Shown here piece by piece: positions 35,601 through 43,490 of a stretch of 64,000 nucleotides of DNA. The first letter of the stretch is position 1. Each line of letters starts with the position of its first letter. The notes beneath the pieces are model-generated. The model was not told the DNA's origin. It saw nothing but the letters and a program-made list of their open reading frames with translations, and ran no database searches. The DNA is from Endozoicomonas sp. NE40 (GTDB taxonomy: Bacteria; Pseudomonadota; Gammaproteobacteria; Pseudomonadales; Endozoicomonadaceae), in the NCBI RefSeq assembly GCF_040549045.1, contig NZ_JBEWTB010000002.1:3104501-3168500 (forward strand). The letters are read 5' to 3'. Made by a program: the position numbers and the translations under genes.

Positions 35601-37525
35601 AAGAAGGCCCCCTGGAAGGCGTTACCCTGCATACGATACTGGAGCTCAGGGTTGGAGGCCTCTTCACGAGCGATCTTGAAACCATCCAGATAATAAATGT
35701 TGATATCGTTATCAACGATATACTGCTGATACTTACGGGGGATGGTTGCCCAGACTTCCTCTGCGGATTCGAGAGAACTCTGGATAATGAACACACCGCC
35801 GGGCTTCAAACCAAACAGCGGGTTGGAATGACCGAACACATTAGCATCCGGGGACATCACCACGTCAACATAATGGTATTCGCAGTTGATGCGGATTGGC
35901 TCAGGCGCAGCGGACAGGTAGTAAGTCGTTGGCTGACCTTTTTTCTCGGAGCCGTATTTAGGATTCGCGCGAATGTCGTAACCCAGCAGGTCAAACAGGG
36001 TCACCGCCAGGTTCTTACCGGTGGTGATCATGCCCCAGCCGCCGATGGAGTGCAGGCGGGCGGTAATGGCGCCTTCCGGCAGCAAGTCCGGGTTTTCAGA
36101 ACCTTTCAGGCTCATCTTGTGAATTTCAGGGTAGGCGTCCAGCAGTTCCTGACGACGAATGTCTTCTTTTGGACTCAGTCCTTCTTCCCGGGTGAAGTCG
36201 ATGCCCAGATAGAAGAACTTCTGGTGTCTGCCTTCCGGCAACATGTTTTCAATGGCTGCAATAATACCTTCTGGCTGCAGGTCTCGGGAACCCAGCCCGA
36301 AGCAACCGGAGTACAGACGAGGCGTGTCGAATTTAGCAAAAGTCGCATAGTTCTCGTAAGGCTTGTCGCCCTGAGCCATGCCGTTTTCCTGACACTTTGT
36401 GATCGCCGCGCGAATCTCACGAATCATTGGCAGGTCTTCTGCCAGAGGTTGGTCGGTACGCTCCAGAACCACAACGCCTTTACGACCCTTCAAGGCTTTG
36501 CCGATCAGGTCGCCGGGGAATGGGCGGTACATGGTCAGGTTCACAACGCCCATCTTCACGCCACGCTTTTCACGCATGTAGTCAGCGACAGCGCACGCCT
36601 GTTCGGCCATCGAACCCTGTCCGACCACCACGTATTCGGCGTCGTCCATCTTGTAGTTCATGACACGTTCATAGCGACGGCCGGTGAGCTGGTAGTACTC
36701 TTCCATGCACTCGTCAGTGATCTTTGAAATGTGTTCAAAGAAGTAAGGGCGCTGAGCTGCCACGGACTGCATGTAAGCGTCCTGATTCTGAACCGTACCG
36801 GCAACAACTGGATTATCAACGTCCCACAGTTCAGGTACACGACGACGCTTTTCACCGTAGATCAGCTTCTGGGCGGGTGTCGGGCATTCAATAATATCGT
36901 CCGGACGACCACAGAACTCTTCCACCAGTTCTCTTTCAGGCACCATAACCGGTTCGATCAGGTGTGTGGTCAGGAAACCGTCCTGTGCTACGGCGGCAGG
37001 TGTCAGGGACAGTTCCGCAATTTTGCGGCCAATCAGGTTCAGGTCGGCAGCCTGCTGAGCGTTGGTGGCGAACACCTGGAAGAAACCGGTGTCGTCGATA
37101 CAGTGATAGTCATCGTGGCCACAGTGTACGTTCAGAGACGCTTTGGTCATTGCACGAGCGCCGACGTTCAGAACATAGGGCAAACGTTTGCCCACAGCCG
37201 CGTACAGGGATTCGTGCATAAAGGCGATACCCTGGGCAGAGCTGAAGTTGGTGGCACGCAGGCCACTCATGGACATACCGGCTGTTACGGCCGCTGCTGC
37301 ATGCTCTGACTCAGGCTCAACAAAGATCAATGGCTTGCCGGATACGTTGACATGACCGGCGGATGCCTGTTCTGCCCAGTACTCACCCATCTGGGTGGAT
37401 GGGGTGATAGGGTAGGCACCGGCAGCATCAGAGGCTTCACGTTCACACATGATCACCGCGGTGTTACCGTCGATGGCCATACGCTTGCCGGGATACTTAA
37501 ACTGCTTTTCGACTGACTTGACCAA
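32627..37525 (-). CDS. nifJ: Pyruvate:ferredoxin oxidoreductase, long form with extra C-terminal ferredoxin domain
   Basis: Oxidises pyruvate with CoA to acetyl-CoA, CO2 and reduced ferredoxin using TPP. 1632 aa, against about 1170-1200 for usual PFOR. Order of domains: N-terminal PFOR domains I/II (MAIDGNTAVIMCEREASDAAGAYPITPSTQMGEY), the gamma-type domain (SIGGWGMITTGKNLAVTLFDLLGYDI), two [4Fe-4S] modules (CTACGDCFTICPDSALP and CKGCMECVQVCTDNAL) separated by about 140 residues, a proximal-cluster segment (CGDGACLGCGEKS), the TPP-binding domain (AIGGDGAMYDIGFQNLSR, VYSNTGGQA), and a C-terminal CTACDEC..C ferredoxin-like module (Cys 1561, 1564, 1567, 1603). It sits between rnfB and rnfC, implying that it feeds Rnf with reduced ferredoxin. 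Confidence 0.93.
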   Translation of the reverse strand: MVKSVEKQFKYPGKRMAIDGNTAVIMCEREASDAAGAYPITPSTQMGEYWAEQASAGHVNVSGKPLIFVEPESEHAAAAVTAGMSMSGLRATNFSSAQGIAFMHESLYAAVGKRLPYVLNVGARAMTKASLNVHCGHDDYHCIDDTGFFQVFATNAQQAADLNLIGRKIAELSLTPAAVAQDGFLTTHLIEPVMVPERELVEEFCGRPDDIIECPTPAQKLIYGEKRRRVPELWDVDNPVVAGTVQNQDAYMQSVAAQRPYFFEHISKITDECMEEYYQLTGRRYERVMNYKMDDAEYVVVGQGSMAEQACAVADYMREKRGVKMGVVNLTMYRPFPGDLIGKALKGRKGVVVLERTDQPLAEDLPMIREIRAAITKCQENGMAQGDKPYENYATFAKFDTPRLYSGCFGLGSRDLQPEGIIAAIENMLPEGRHQKFFYLGIDFTREEGLSPKEDIRRQELLDAYPEIHKMSLKGSENPDLLPEGAITARLHSIGGWGMITTGKNLAVTLFDLLGYDIRANPKYGSEKKGQPTTYYLSAAPEPIRINCEYHYVDVVMSPDANVFGHSNPLFGLKPGGVFIIQSSLESAEEVWATIPRKYQQYIVDNDINIYYLDGFKIAREEASNPELQYRMQGNAFQGAFFRASPLLKRGTLTEESLFEAIRSQLQSKFGHKGAHVVDDNIRVVRRGFDEMVEITGKVVGASLPEVRKEEKLPVMLKQVPVSKNGVSDLHKFWDDTASFYAKGDGEGNPADPSLAMSLMPAGTGAYRDMTGIRFEYPEWVPENCTACGDCFTICPDSALPALVNTFGEVFETAINRIETKGMPTRYLRRDTRAIEKRVRELIETGGEGSNPNQLIDQAVLEHLSNSTLEGSQKEAQEQEFSLLLDQVSKFDFSITKPYYTSREKKAKGSGGLLSITLNPNTCKGCMECVQVCTDNALVVKPQTDDSVDRMRKNWDFWMDLPTTSEQFSRIDDLDEKVGALETLLMDKANYMSTVCGDGACLGCGEKSIIHLMTSTVTAMMQPRVKAHLKEIDDLVARLETHIRMKLAGGVDISNVDAIENAIEKHSDHDLTLANLTDSLNAEGASTPIDPKWLRWVTQLVEKLKHLKYRYSEGTTGRGRAAMGITNSTGCTSVWGATYPYNPYPFPWANHLFQDSTSLAMGLFEGHMVKMAEGFKAIRQAKLELEGQYDPEVHDSFFTHFKWNQFSDEEYRLCPPVVAIGGDGAMYDIGFQNLSRTMASGVPIKVMVLDTQVYSNTGGQACTSSFVSQVADMSPYGKAKHGKTEMRKEISLIGMAHRTSFILQSSAAHTTHLLEGFIDGFNSRHPALFNIYAACPVEHGIADDMARHQSKLAVDSRAYPLFRYDPDAGTSYEDCASLEGNAKLTEDWLTYPIKYLDEEGEQKTMELPFTFADFAMTEGRFSKHFRKVPQDAWNDEMVPLHEFLEMDNSDREGLFPYVMATDNKNHLVRVLVAQEMVNSCDERRHFWRQLRSLTGVENQAKVKAAATEAKAELASQLTGKIEELVGTITVSPAIAAPAAQGDNLIPAVQVGEGVWVESAECTACDECINIAPGVFAYDSDGKIQITNPQGAAFKDIVKAAEKCTAGSIHPGIPWDQNEKDLDKLIKRAEKFQ

Positions 37526-37656
37526 GAGGGATCTCCTTCCAAACGACCACTTCTATTGTTTTAACCGCAGAGAGGCCCATAAAGCTCCAGCTATGGAACT
37601 GCTCATGAATGGTTAAAACGTTCGGGGCTCAATTCTTTAATTACGCGATCTTTAAA

Positions 37657-38475
37657 TTACGCAACGGGTAAGGCATCTTTGCGGATGACTTTCTTTGCTT
37701 TTTTGCCTTTGCGGATAATGTCGTCTTTCTCGAGCCAGACGATGGCACCCGTTGGGCAGCGTTCTATGGCAGCTTTTTCTGCCTTGTTATTCAGGGTGTA
37801 ATTCACAGTAGCAAGGTTGTTACTGATCGCGATCAGACCTTCTGCCGCATCCATTTCACAACGACCGCACGCGGTACAGGCAACGCCACAGTCGGACTCT
37901 GCCTTGTCACCAAATTCTTTGTTATTGCAGGCGACCCAGAGTTTATGGCTGATAGGCTGCATGGATAACAATGCCCTTGGGCAGGCATCGATGCAGTCAC
38001 CGCAGGCGGTGCATTTCTCTGCGTCGACATGGGGCAAACCGTTGCGATCAAGGTAGATGGCATCGAACTGGCAACTGACGACACAGTCTCCCTGTCCCAG
38101 GCAGCTCCAGTTACAGCCTTTGCCACCACCGGCCACGAGGTCGGCTGCACGACAGCCTTCCATGCCTTCATAATGGGCGCGCTGCCAGGCTACATGTGAA
38201 CCACCGGCACAGGCGACACGGGGCAGCTGTTTCTCGGCAACGCTCATGGCAACGCCGAGCATGCTGGCGATGTCTTTGTTCTTGTCGCTGGTATTGGCGG
38301 TACACTGACCGGGCTGGAAAGTCCCTGCTACCAGCCCTTCAGCAAAGGCGCGGCAACCGGGAGAACCACAGGCACCGCAATTGGCCCGTGGCAAAAGGTC
38401 TTCAACTTCATCGATGCGGGGATCTTCGAAAACATAAAAGCGTTTATTGGCAACGATAAGCAATACAGCCAGCAA
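37657..38475 (-). CDS. rnfB: Rnf complex subunit RnfB, Bacteroidetes-like long type (anchor frameshifted)
   Basis: Iron-sulfur subunit that receives electrons from ferredoxin. The continuous frame encodes 272 aa from TTG 38475. Motifs: FEDPRIDEVEDLLPRANCGACGSPGCRAFAEGLV (the N-terminal 4-Cys cluster), CSYGCLG-like CNWSCLGQGDCVVSCQFDAI, and CTACGDCIDACPRAL with CGVACTACGRCEMDAAEGLI. The DPRIDEVE opening and the long cluster series resemble RnfB of Bacteroidetes and not the short RsxB of enterics. The membrane anchor is incomplete in this frame: its first half is encoded in another frame further upstream (see 38476-38546). 131 bases before nifJ. Confidence 0.88.
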   Translation of the reverse strand: MLAVLLIVANKRFYVFEDPRIDEVEDLLPRANCGACGSPGCRAFAEGLVAGTFQPGQCTANTSDKNKDIASMLGVAMSVAEKQLPRVACAGGSHVAWQRAHYEGMEGCRAADLVAGGGKGCNWSCLGQGDCVVSCQFDAIYLDRNGLPHVDAEKCTACGDCIDACPRALLSMQPISHKLWVACNNKEFGDKAESDCGVACTACGRCEMDAAEGLIAISNNLATVNYTLNNKAEKAAIERCPTGAIVWLEKDDIIRKGKKAKKVIRKDALPVA

Positions 38476-38546
38476 TCCACCCAGTACAGGAGTACGGCCA
38501 TAAAGCCTGTGGCGCTGGTGATGATCAGACTGGTATCCAATAGCAC
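38476..38546 (-). other. Out-of-frame first part of rnfB (frameshift)
   Basis: Reading from GTG 38546 or TTG 38540 (Shine-Dalgarno GGGGGAG close by) gives SLIITSATGFMAV, a good start of an RnfB anchor, but in a different frame from LGGLLAVLLIVANKRFYV. The join lies at a direct repeat in which AGTAC occurs at 38483-38487 and 38491-38495, 8 bases apart. Removing 8 bases restores MAVLGGLLAVLLIVANKRF, a continuous membrane helix. Either a real 8-bp duplication or a sequence error. Confidence 0.7.
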
Positions 38547-38980
38547 TCCCCCATCTGTTGTTCAGGTCAGGTATTCCGTCGTTTTATATTTCAGGCTGTT
38601 GGCAGAAGCTTTTTGCAAAAAAAAGCGATCAGGCTTCGAAACAGGGCAAAACTATTCAGAGAAATACGCTGTGCCGGAATTTTATTCAGAACCCGGCTGT
38701 GTTCTTGTTTAATAATGTGGTGAGAATTGTTAATGAGTTTGTTAATTAATGATTTGATGTGGGTCAGTTTTTGTTTCTATTTGCAGATATTGATAAATCT
38801 GCAATTTAAAAGCATGTTTAATAGATCGATTAAATGCGAATGATTCTTTTTTGTGAGTGTGAACAGTGTTTAGATCACCTTGCCTGATAAATAATTCAGG
38901 TTGGGTACAGGCGAAATGGAAATTGTTAAACAGCTGCTTTATGGTAGAGACAGGCTCAAATAAAAAATATCGATTGACGC
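38547..38980. promoter_or_regulatory. Divergent promoter region of the rnf/nifJ operon and the DUF6279 gene
   Basis: 434 AT-rich bases between two divergent transcripts. A weak match to an FNR/ANR box, TTGAT-N4-GTCAG, lies at 38754-38767 (two mismatches to TTGAT-N4-ATCAA). It would make sense for an anaerobic ferredoxin module but is not convincing alone. No gene seen. Confidence 0.35.
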
Positions 38981-39841
38981 ATGAATAACTTAAAAAAAAG
39001 AGTCTACAGTCTGCTTCTTCTTATTTTGCTGCCTTTCCTGCACAGCTGCTCGACTTCCTATGTTTATGACAACCTTGGCTGGCTGGTTCACTGGTATGTG
39101 GACGATTATGTAGAGCTGACATCCCAACAGAAAAAGGAATTTGACCGACGTTTCAGCCAGTTACAGCAGTGGCATAAAGAGAGCGAGCTACAGGAATATC
39201 AGCAGTGGCTGGAGGGTATCAGAGAACAGTTATTGCAGCGGCAGCTATCCTCGGAAGAAATTCTGGTTTATGTACGCTCACACCGGCAGAAAACACTGGT
39301 GTTCTGGGATCGTTTGATGACACAAGCGGAACCGCATTTACTGCAACTGCTGGAGCAGTTGTCTGAAAAACAAAGACAGAACCTTATAGAAAACATCAGA
39401 CAGCAGATGTTGAAGCGCTATGAAACCCGTCTGACAGCCAGCAGAACCCTGTGGGAAAAAGACAAGGTAGCCCGCATGGAAAAGGGCTTAAAGCCCTGGA
39501 TTGGTTCCCTGAGCAAGGACCAGAAGAACAGGCTGAACCGCTGGGCCAGTTCATTGCACAACGTTGATAAGCTGAATCGTGAATTTCGCCTTGACTGGCT
39601 GGCCCGGTTAATCGATTTACAGCCATTGCCGCTGTCTGAAAGGCGGGGGAAGCTGGCGGAACTGGTGGCAAACCCCGACCACTTCAGAACCCCTGAACAT
39701 TTGCAGTTGCTGAAGGAAAATCGTGAACTGACAGATGTAGCCATTGCAGAGGTCATCGCCCTGCGTAGTAACAGGCAGAATAAGACAGCACTGGCCGAGA
39801 TTGACCAGTGGCTACGGCGTATAAAAAGCAGTAGGGGCTGA
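38981..39841 (+). CDS. DUF6279-family lipoprotein
   Basis: A 286-aa lipoprotein. Signal peptide with lipobox LHSC (cleavage before Cys23: LLLLILLPFLHSC), then the conserved start of the family, YDNLGWLVHWYVDDYVELTSQQK. The rest is strongly helical and charged (Glu/Gln/Arg-rich), consistent with a periplasm-facing helical domain. The family is common in gammaproteobacteria; its role is unknown. It diverges from the rnf operon. Confidence 0.85.
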   Translation: MNNLKKRVYSLLLLILLPFLHSCSTSYVYDNLGWLVHWYVDDYVELTSQQKKEFDRRFSQLQQWHKESELQEYQQWLEGIREQLLQRQLSSEEILVYVRSHRQKTLVFWDRLMTQAEPHLLQLLEQLSEKQRQNLIENIRQQMLKRYETRLTASRTLWEKDKVARMEKGLKPWIGSLSKDQKNRLNRWASSLHNVDKLNREFRLDWLARLIDLQPLPLSERRGKLAELVANPDHFRTPEHLQLLKENRELTDVAIAEVIALRSNRQNKTALAEIDQWLRRIKSSRG

Positions 39842-39924
39842 ACTTGTAGCTGCCTTGATACTCCCTGCCTGTCATACGGCATTCCTTCCATAAGTTAAGA
39901 GCCTGTCAACCGATAACCTGATTA

Positions 39925-42669
39925 ATGATTAACCGTCAGGCAGGCTCGAGAGAGATGATACAGCCCTTTAATCCCGATGCTTTCACCCGTTCCGGTATTG
40001 CCAAGAGTCAGTTAGCCGGCAATATTCTGCGCTTTTCAGAAAATAATCAGATTGGTACTGAGGACAGGGGGGTATTCTGGCAGAGCAAAGGGGCAAAAAA
40101 GTTTGGCCGGGCTGTCAAACTCTTTATTGATCGTCGACAGCAATTAAATGCCAAGTTAAAACTTCAGACAAATCAGGGACAGCAGGTGGTGGTTGATACC
40201 GGCCTGAAGCAACGCTCAATAAAAGTCATTAGCCCTGAAGAGTGCAAAAATCTGGTTAATCTCAATAAGAGTGATCCGGTCAGTGCGATTCATCAGGCAG
40301 AAATTGGCCTGTTGGAAATGGTTGTCAGAAATAACCATGCTGGTGTCAATGAGGCAATGGATAATCTGAAAAGCGTTTTTCAACAGCAATACCCGAATGA
40401 CTGGCAGGAAAAGTATCCGGCTTTTCTGAAAAATGAAGCAAAAGAAATACTGCAATTAAGCCAGAAACATTCAGGCCGGTCTTTTTTGGCCAGAATTTTT
40501 CTGGGTAAGCTCAAATACAAAAAAGTCATGGAAGTTCTGAATAAGAAAATAGACAAACAGCAGGGAGAGCTGAAGAAGCTGGAAACGGATCGCATTATCC
40601 AGGGAGTTCAGGCAAAAGCACGTACCCCGCGACGACCGGAGGCCCGGTCTCAGAACTGGCGGGCGACAAAGCCTTTGCGTAACCGGGGAGCTGCACCTGT
40701 TGCAGACAACAATACCAGCCAGATACCTCGACAGAATACACCAGAACCTGTGGTTCGCACTCAACAGGCGGTTTCGCCTTCTCTTGCCAATACACCAGAA
40801 GCCCGAACACCAGAAGGACGGGTACCTGTTGCTGAAGAGTCGCCTGAGATCAAACGGCAGCTGGCTTTTGAGATCATTCGGGATCGCTCCGAAGAGATAA
40901 AAGCTGAAGACTATCAGCTGGCAGAAGAGTATGACCTGTTAAATAGCGACATGGTAGAAGCCCTGCTGAAAGAAGGTGATGTCAGTCACGCTGTACAGAC
41001 ATTTACGGAACTGGCCCGGGCGTTAAGACCGGAGAAGCAGGTTAGCGATAAGCCTTCCTTTGCAGAGCCTGCTCAGCCAACCGATACCCCTGACAGCCAG
41101 AATAGAGCTGGGCAGCAGAGGCAGGCATTATCCGCAGGGGATCAGCGCCTGATGGCCAGACTGATGCGTGAAAAGGACTTTTCCGGAAAGCCCCTGGTTC
41201 AATCGGAAGGTGAATTCAGGCAGTTATTTGCCGGGTTGCCTGACGGCTCGGTCAGTGATGATCAGGCCATCAGCGCACTCAGGCACTTTCGCAAGCTGCA
41301 ACAGTATCAGGACATGATCAGTGTTCGCTTTACGCCCGACATGTACCCGATTCTTCTGCGCTCGAATGCTCTTGAAGACGACGCAATGGAGTTGAACCCT
41401 GCAGGGCTGGACGCGGATATCTATGCTCAGTTAAATACGCCCGAAAATCGAACCCAGATGCGTAAAGAGGCACTGTTAAATGCCTTTAAAACGGTGGGTA
41501 AATATAAAGATGTTGTACCGGAGAGAACCGCCATCGATCAAATTCACGAAGCAGGTATGAAGCCCCTCGCATCGGGGCTGTATAACTGGGGAAATAACTG
41601 CTTTATGAATGCCTCCCTGCAGATGATTGCGATTCATATGGCTGCCCCTGAATTGTCGGATGTGGTGCTTGACTATCAACCCGCTGGTCTCACTGAAGAG
41701 CAGACAATGCTCTACCTTCAGCTTCAGCAAAGCTTTCTGAATGTGTGTGATGCGATTAACGATCGCGACAGTCAACCTGTTGCGCTGGTCAGCCTGCAAC
41801 GTCAGTTTATGCAGGACTACCTGAAATACAGTCAGGCAACAGGTAGGCAAGCAGCGTCTTTTATTCTTGCTGACCAGCAGCCTGATAGTCTTCGCCCTGC
41901 CCTGATCCCCCAGCAGGACCCTCACGAGTTTTTAAATGACCTTGCAGATATTTTTGGCTTGAGCCACCACCCTAAATGCAGTGTGCATTTGTATGATCAT
42001 AAAAAAATGATGTACCAGGGCAAAGAAAGACTGAGAAAAACGATGGATGAAGGCGGGCATGCCTTTCTGCCCATTAGCGTAAACCGGCAAAGCCCCAAAA
42101 CCATTAGCCGTTGCGTTTCGGCTCATCTATCGCCGGAAAAACTGGATGAATTTAATCGGTTCAAATGGGACAGGGCTGATAAAGCGAGGGTTGGGCTGGC
42201 AGACGGGGATCAGGTAGATACGTTAAAACAGCAGGCATTTGTCAGTTCCGGTCAGCGGCCACCGGACCGGCTTATGCTACAAATGAAAATTTTCGGGTTT
42301 GAAAATGGCGCAGCCAGCAAGCTCAACGACGAAGCAGCGACTTTAATGGCTCACTCTGACAGACGGGTTCGTATACCCATTGCATCTAACCCTGACGGTG
42401 AGCCGAACAATAAGGAATACGACATAACAGGCATTGTGTGTCATCGCGGCAGCTCATCGACTTCCGGTCATTATGTCAGCCTGAGGTTTGAAGGTGACAA
42501 GGTGATTGTCTGTGATGATGATGTGGTGCTGGAGTTGAATGAATATGCCCGTTTCCGGGGCAGGCCGCTTTATAAAAACTGGCAGGATTTTTGTGCAAAG
42601 GAAAAATTAACGGGCTATCTGTTTTCCCTTCAGAAGGTGAAAAGCAGAGCCATGGCTATGGGGGGGTGA
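39925..42669 (+). CDS. Eukaryote-like ubiquitin-specific protease (USP)-domain protein
   Basis: 914 aa. N-terminal 1-220: helical region, with a charged coil near 185-225; 225-300: Pro/Arg-rich linker; 300-500: further helical segments. From about 545 to the end is a USP (C19)-type domain. The Cys box is GLYNWGNNCFMNASLQM with Cys559 (USP consensus GLxNxGNTCYMNxxLQ). QQDPHEF (663-669) matches the QQDAxEF motif. The His box is HRGSSSTSGHYVSLRF with His849, followed by an acidic CDDDV (864-866). All parts of the C19 triad are present. Bacterial USP-like proteins are mostly host-directed effectors, often acquired from eukaryotes. No Sec signal; the secretion route is unknown. ATG 39955 is an alternative start. 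Confidence 0.85.
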   Translation: MINRQAGSREMIQPFNPDAFTRSGIAKSQLAGNILRFSENNQIGTEDRGVFWQSKGAKKFGRAVKLFIDRRQQLNAKLKLQTNQGQQVVVDTGLKQRSIKVISPEECKNLVNLNKSDPVSAIHQAEIGLLEMVVRNNHAGVNEAMDNLKSVFQQQYPNDWQEKYPAFLKNEAKEILQLSQKHSGRSFLARIFLGKLKYKKVMEVLNKKIDKQQGELKKLETDRIIQGVQAKARTPRRPEARSQNWRATKPLRNRGAAPVADNNTSQIPRQNTPEPVVRTQQAVSPSLANTPEARTPEGRVPVAEESPEIKRQLAFEIIRDRSEEIKAEDYQLAEEYDLLNSDMVEALLKEGDVSHAVQTFTELARALRPEKQVSDKPSFAEPAQPTDTPDSQNRAGQQRQALSAGDQRLMARLMREKDFSGKPLVQSEGEFRQLFAGLPDGSVSDDQAISALRHFRKLQQYQDMISVRFTPDMYPILLRSNALEDDAMELNPAGLDADIYAQLNTPENRTQMRKEALLNAFKTVGKYKDVVPERTAIDQIHEAGMKPLASGLYNWGNNCFMNASLQMIAIHMAAPELSDVVLDYQPAGLTEEQTMLYLQLQQSFLNVCDAINDRDSQPVALVSLQRQFMQDYLKYSQATGRQAASFILADQQPDSLRPALIPQQDPHEFLNDLADIFGLSHHPKCSVHLYDHKKMMYQGKERLRKTMDEGGHAFLPISVNRQSPKTISRCVSAHLSPEKLDEFNRFKWDRADKARVGLADGDQVDTLKQQAFVSSGQRPPDRLMLQMKIFGFENGAASKLNDEAATLMAHSDRRVRIPIASNPDGEPNNKEYDITGIVCHRGSSSTSGHYVSLRFEGDKVIVCDDDVVLELNEYARFRGRPLYKNWQDFCAKEKLTGYLFSLQKVKSRAMAMGG

Positions 42670-42673
42670 CTGA

Positions 42674-42697
42674 CGGGGAGTTTATGAAAACTCCCCG
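42674..42697. terminator. Bidirectional terminator between the USP-like gene and ecotin
   Basis: Perfect 10-bp stem CGGGGAGTTT / AAACTCCCCG with a 4-base loop, followed by TTTTCCTTT. It lies between convergent genes. Confidence 0.85.
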
Positions 42698-42717
42698 TTT
42701 TCCTTTAACCTGCAAAG

Positions 42718-43215
42718 TTACTCTACAGGTGCTTCAAGCCCGGCTTCTTCAGGGTTCACACGCCAGATTTTGTAATCCAGTGTCATACCGTCTTCTACAA
42801 AAACGACCAGCGGCATACGGTCGTTGTAGCGCATATTCTGTAGCTCATTGTTGCTGGCAAGTACTTTGATATCCTGCTCTCCGGATGGGCATGCCATCAG
42901 GGTAGAAGGCCCTGCGTTGAAATCGCTGATTTTGTAGTAGGAGTAACCCCAGCCCTGAATACTTTCTCTTTCGACATTCACGCTGGCCAGGCGCTTATTA
43001 CAGGTATCTCCACGTACAACCATACCTGGCAACAGTTCCAGTCGCGCTTCATCTTCCAGCTTGGGCAAGCGAATGACATGGCGCGTGTAGCCTTTCATCT
43101 CTTCTGGAAACATTTCTATGGATTTGGACTGAGCTTCTGAAGGCTCACCGGCAAAAGCAACGGTGCTGGTGGCGGCGAGAAGGGCAATGTAGCTGGCTTC
43201 GAGAAATTTTTTCAT
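42718..43215 (-). CDS. eco: Ecotin, periplasmic serine-protease inhibitor
   Basis: 165 aa; Sec signal peptide to about A22. Dimeric inhibitor of trypsin-fold serine proteases, protecting against host elastase and similar. The E. coli ecotin pattern is easy to follow: EEMKGYTRHVIRLPKLEDE, the WGYxYY core (QGWGYSYYKISD), reactive loop STLMACP with P1 Met at about M107 and disulfide Cys72-Cys109, LQNMRYNDRMPLVVF and the C-terminal YKIWRV dimerisation strand. It is convergent with the USP-like gene; a pair of host-directed functions is plausible. Confidence 0.93.
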   Translation of the reverse strand: MKKFLEASYIALLAATSTVAFAGEPSEAQSKSIEMFPEEMKGYTRHVIRLPKLEDEARLELLPGMVVRGDTCNKRLASVNVERESIQGWGYSYYKISDFNAGPSTLMACPSGEQDIKVLASNNELQNMRYNDRMPLVVFVEDGMTLDYKIWRVNPEEAGLEAPVE

Positions 43216-43421
43216 GGCTGGGTACTAAGTGGGTGCTAAGTCTTTTCGTTCAAAAAAACGAAAAGCAAAAATTTTTAAATACGCGCTGAGTATGCATGAA
43301 AGAGCAGCTATAAACATCTTTATTAACAGGTATTTACTTGATATTCAAAAGATTCACATTTTCTTTACAGTGGTGAGGCTTAGTCAGGATTCTCGGGGGT
43401 TATCAGCCTTCCGGAAATGCA

Positions 43422-43456
43422 AAAACGGGGTACTGTCAATGACAATATCCCGTTTT
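43422..43456 (-). terminator. Terminator of the sulfatase at 43491-45176
   Basis: AAAACGGGG (43422-43430) pairs with CCCGTTTT (43449-43456) around an imperfect inner stem; on the minus strand it ends in a T-run just after the sulfatase stop. Confidence 0.75.
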
Positions 43457-43490
43457 CCAAAAGCTCGCTTAAGGTTTTGTCGGCGGTTAA

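Noticed and set aside
32699..36727. A 1342-codon open frame on the plus strand, antisense to nifJ
   Set aside because: It is the shadow of a strongly codon-biased gene: the minus strand encodes PFOR motifs throughout, and the antisense frame shows no family motif or ribosome-binding site.
38754..38767. FNR/ANR-type box before rnfB as a finding
   Set aside because: Two mismatches to the consensus in an AT-rich region is near chance; kept only as a note in the promoter entry.
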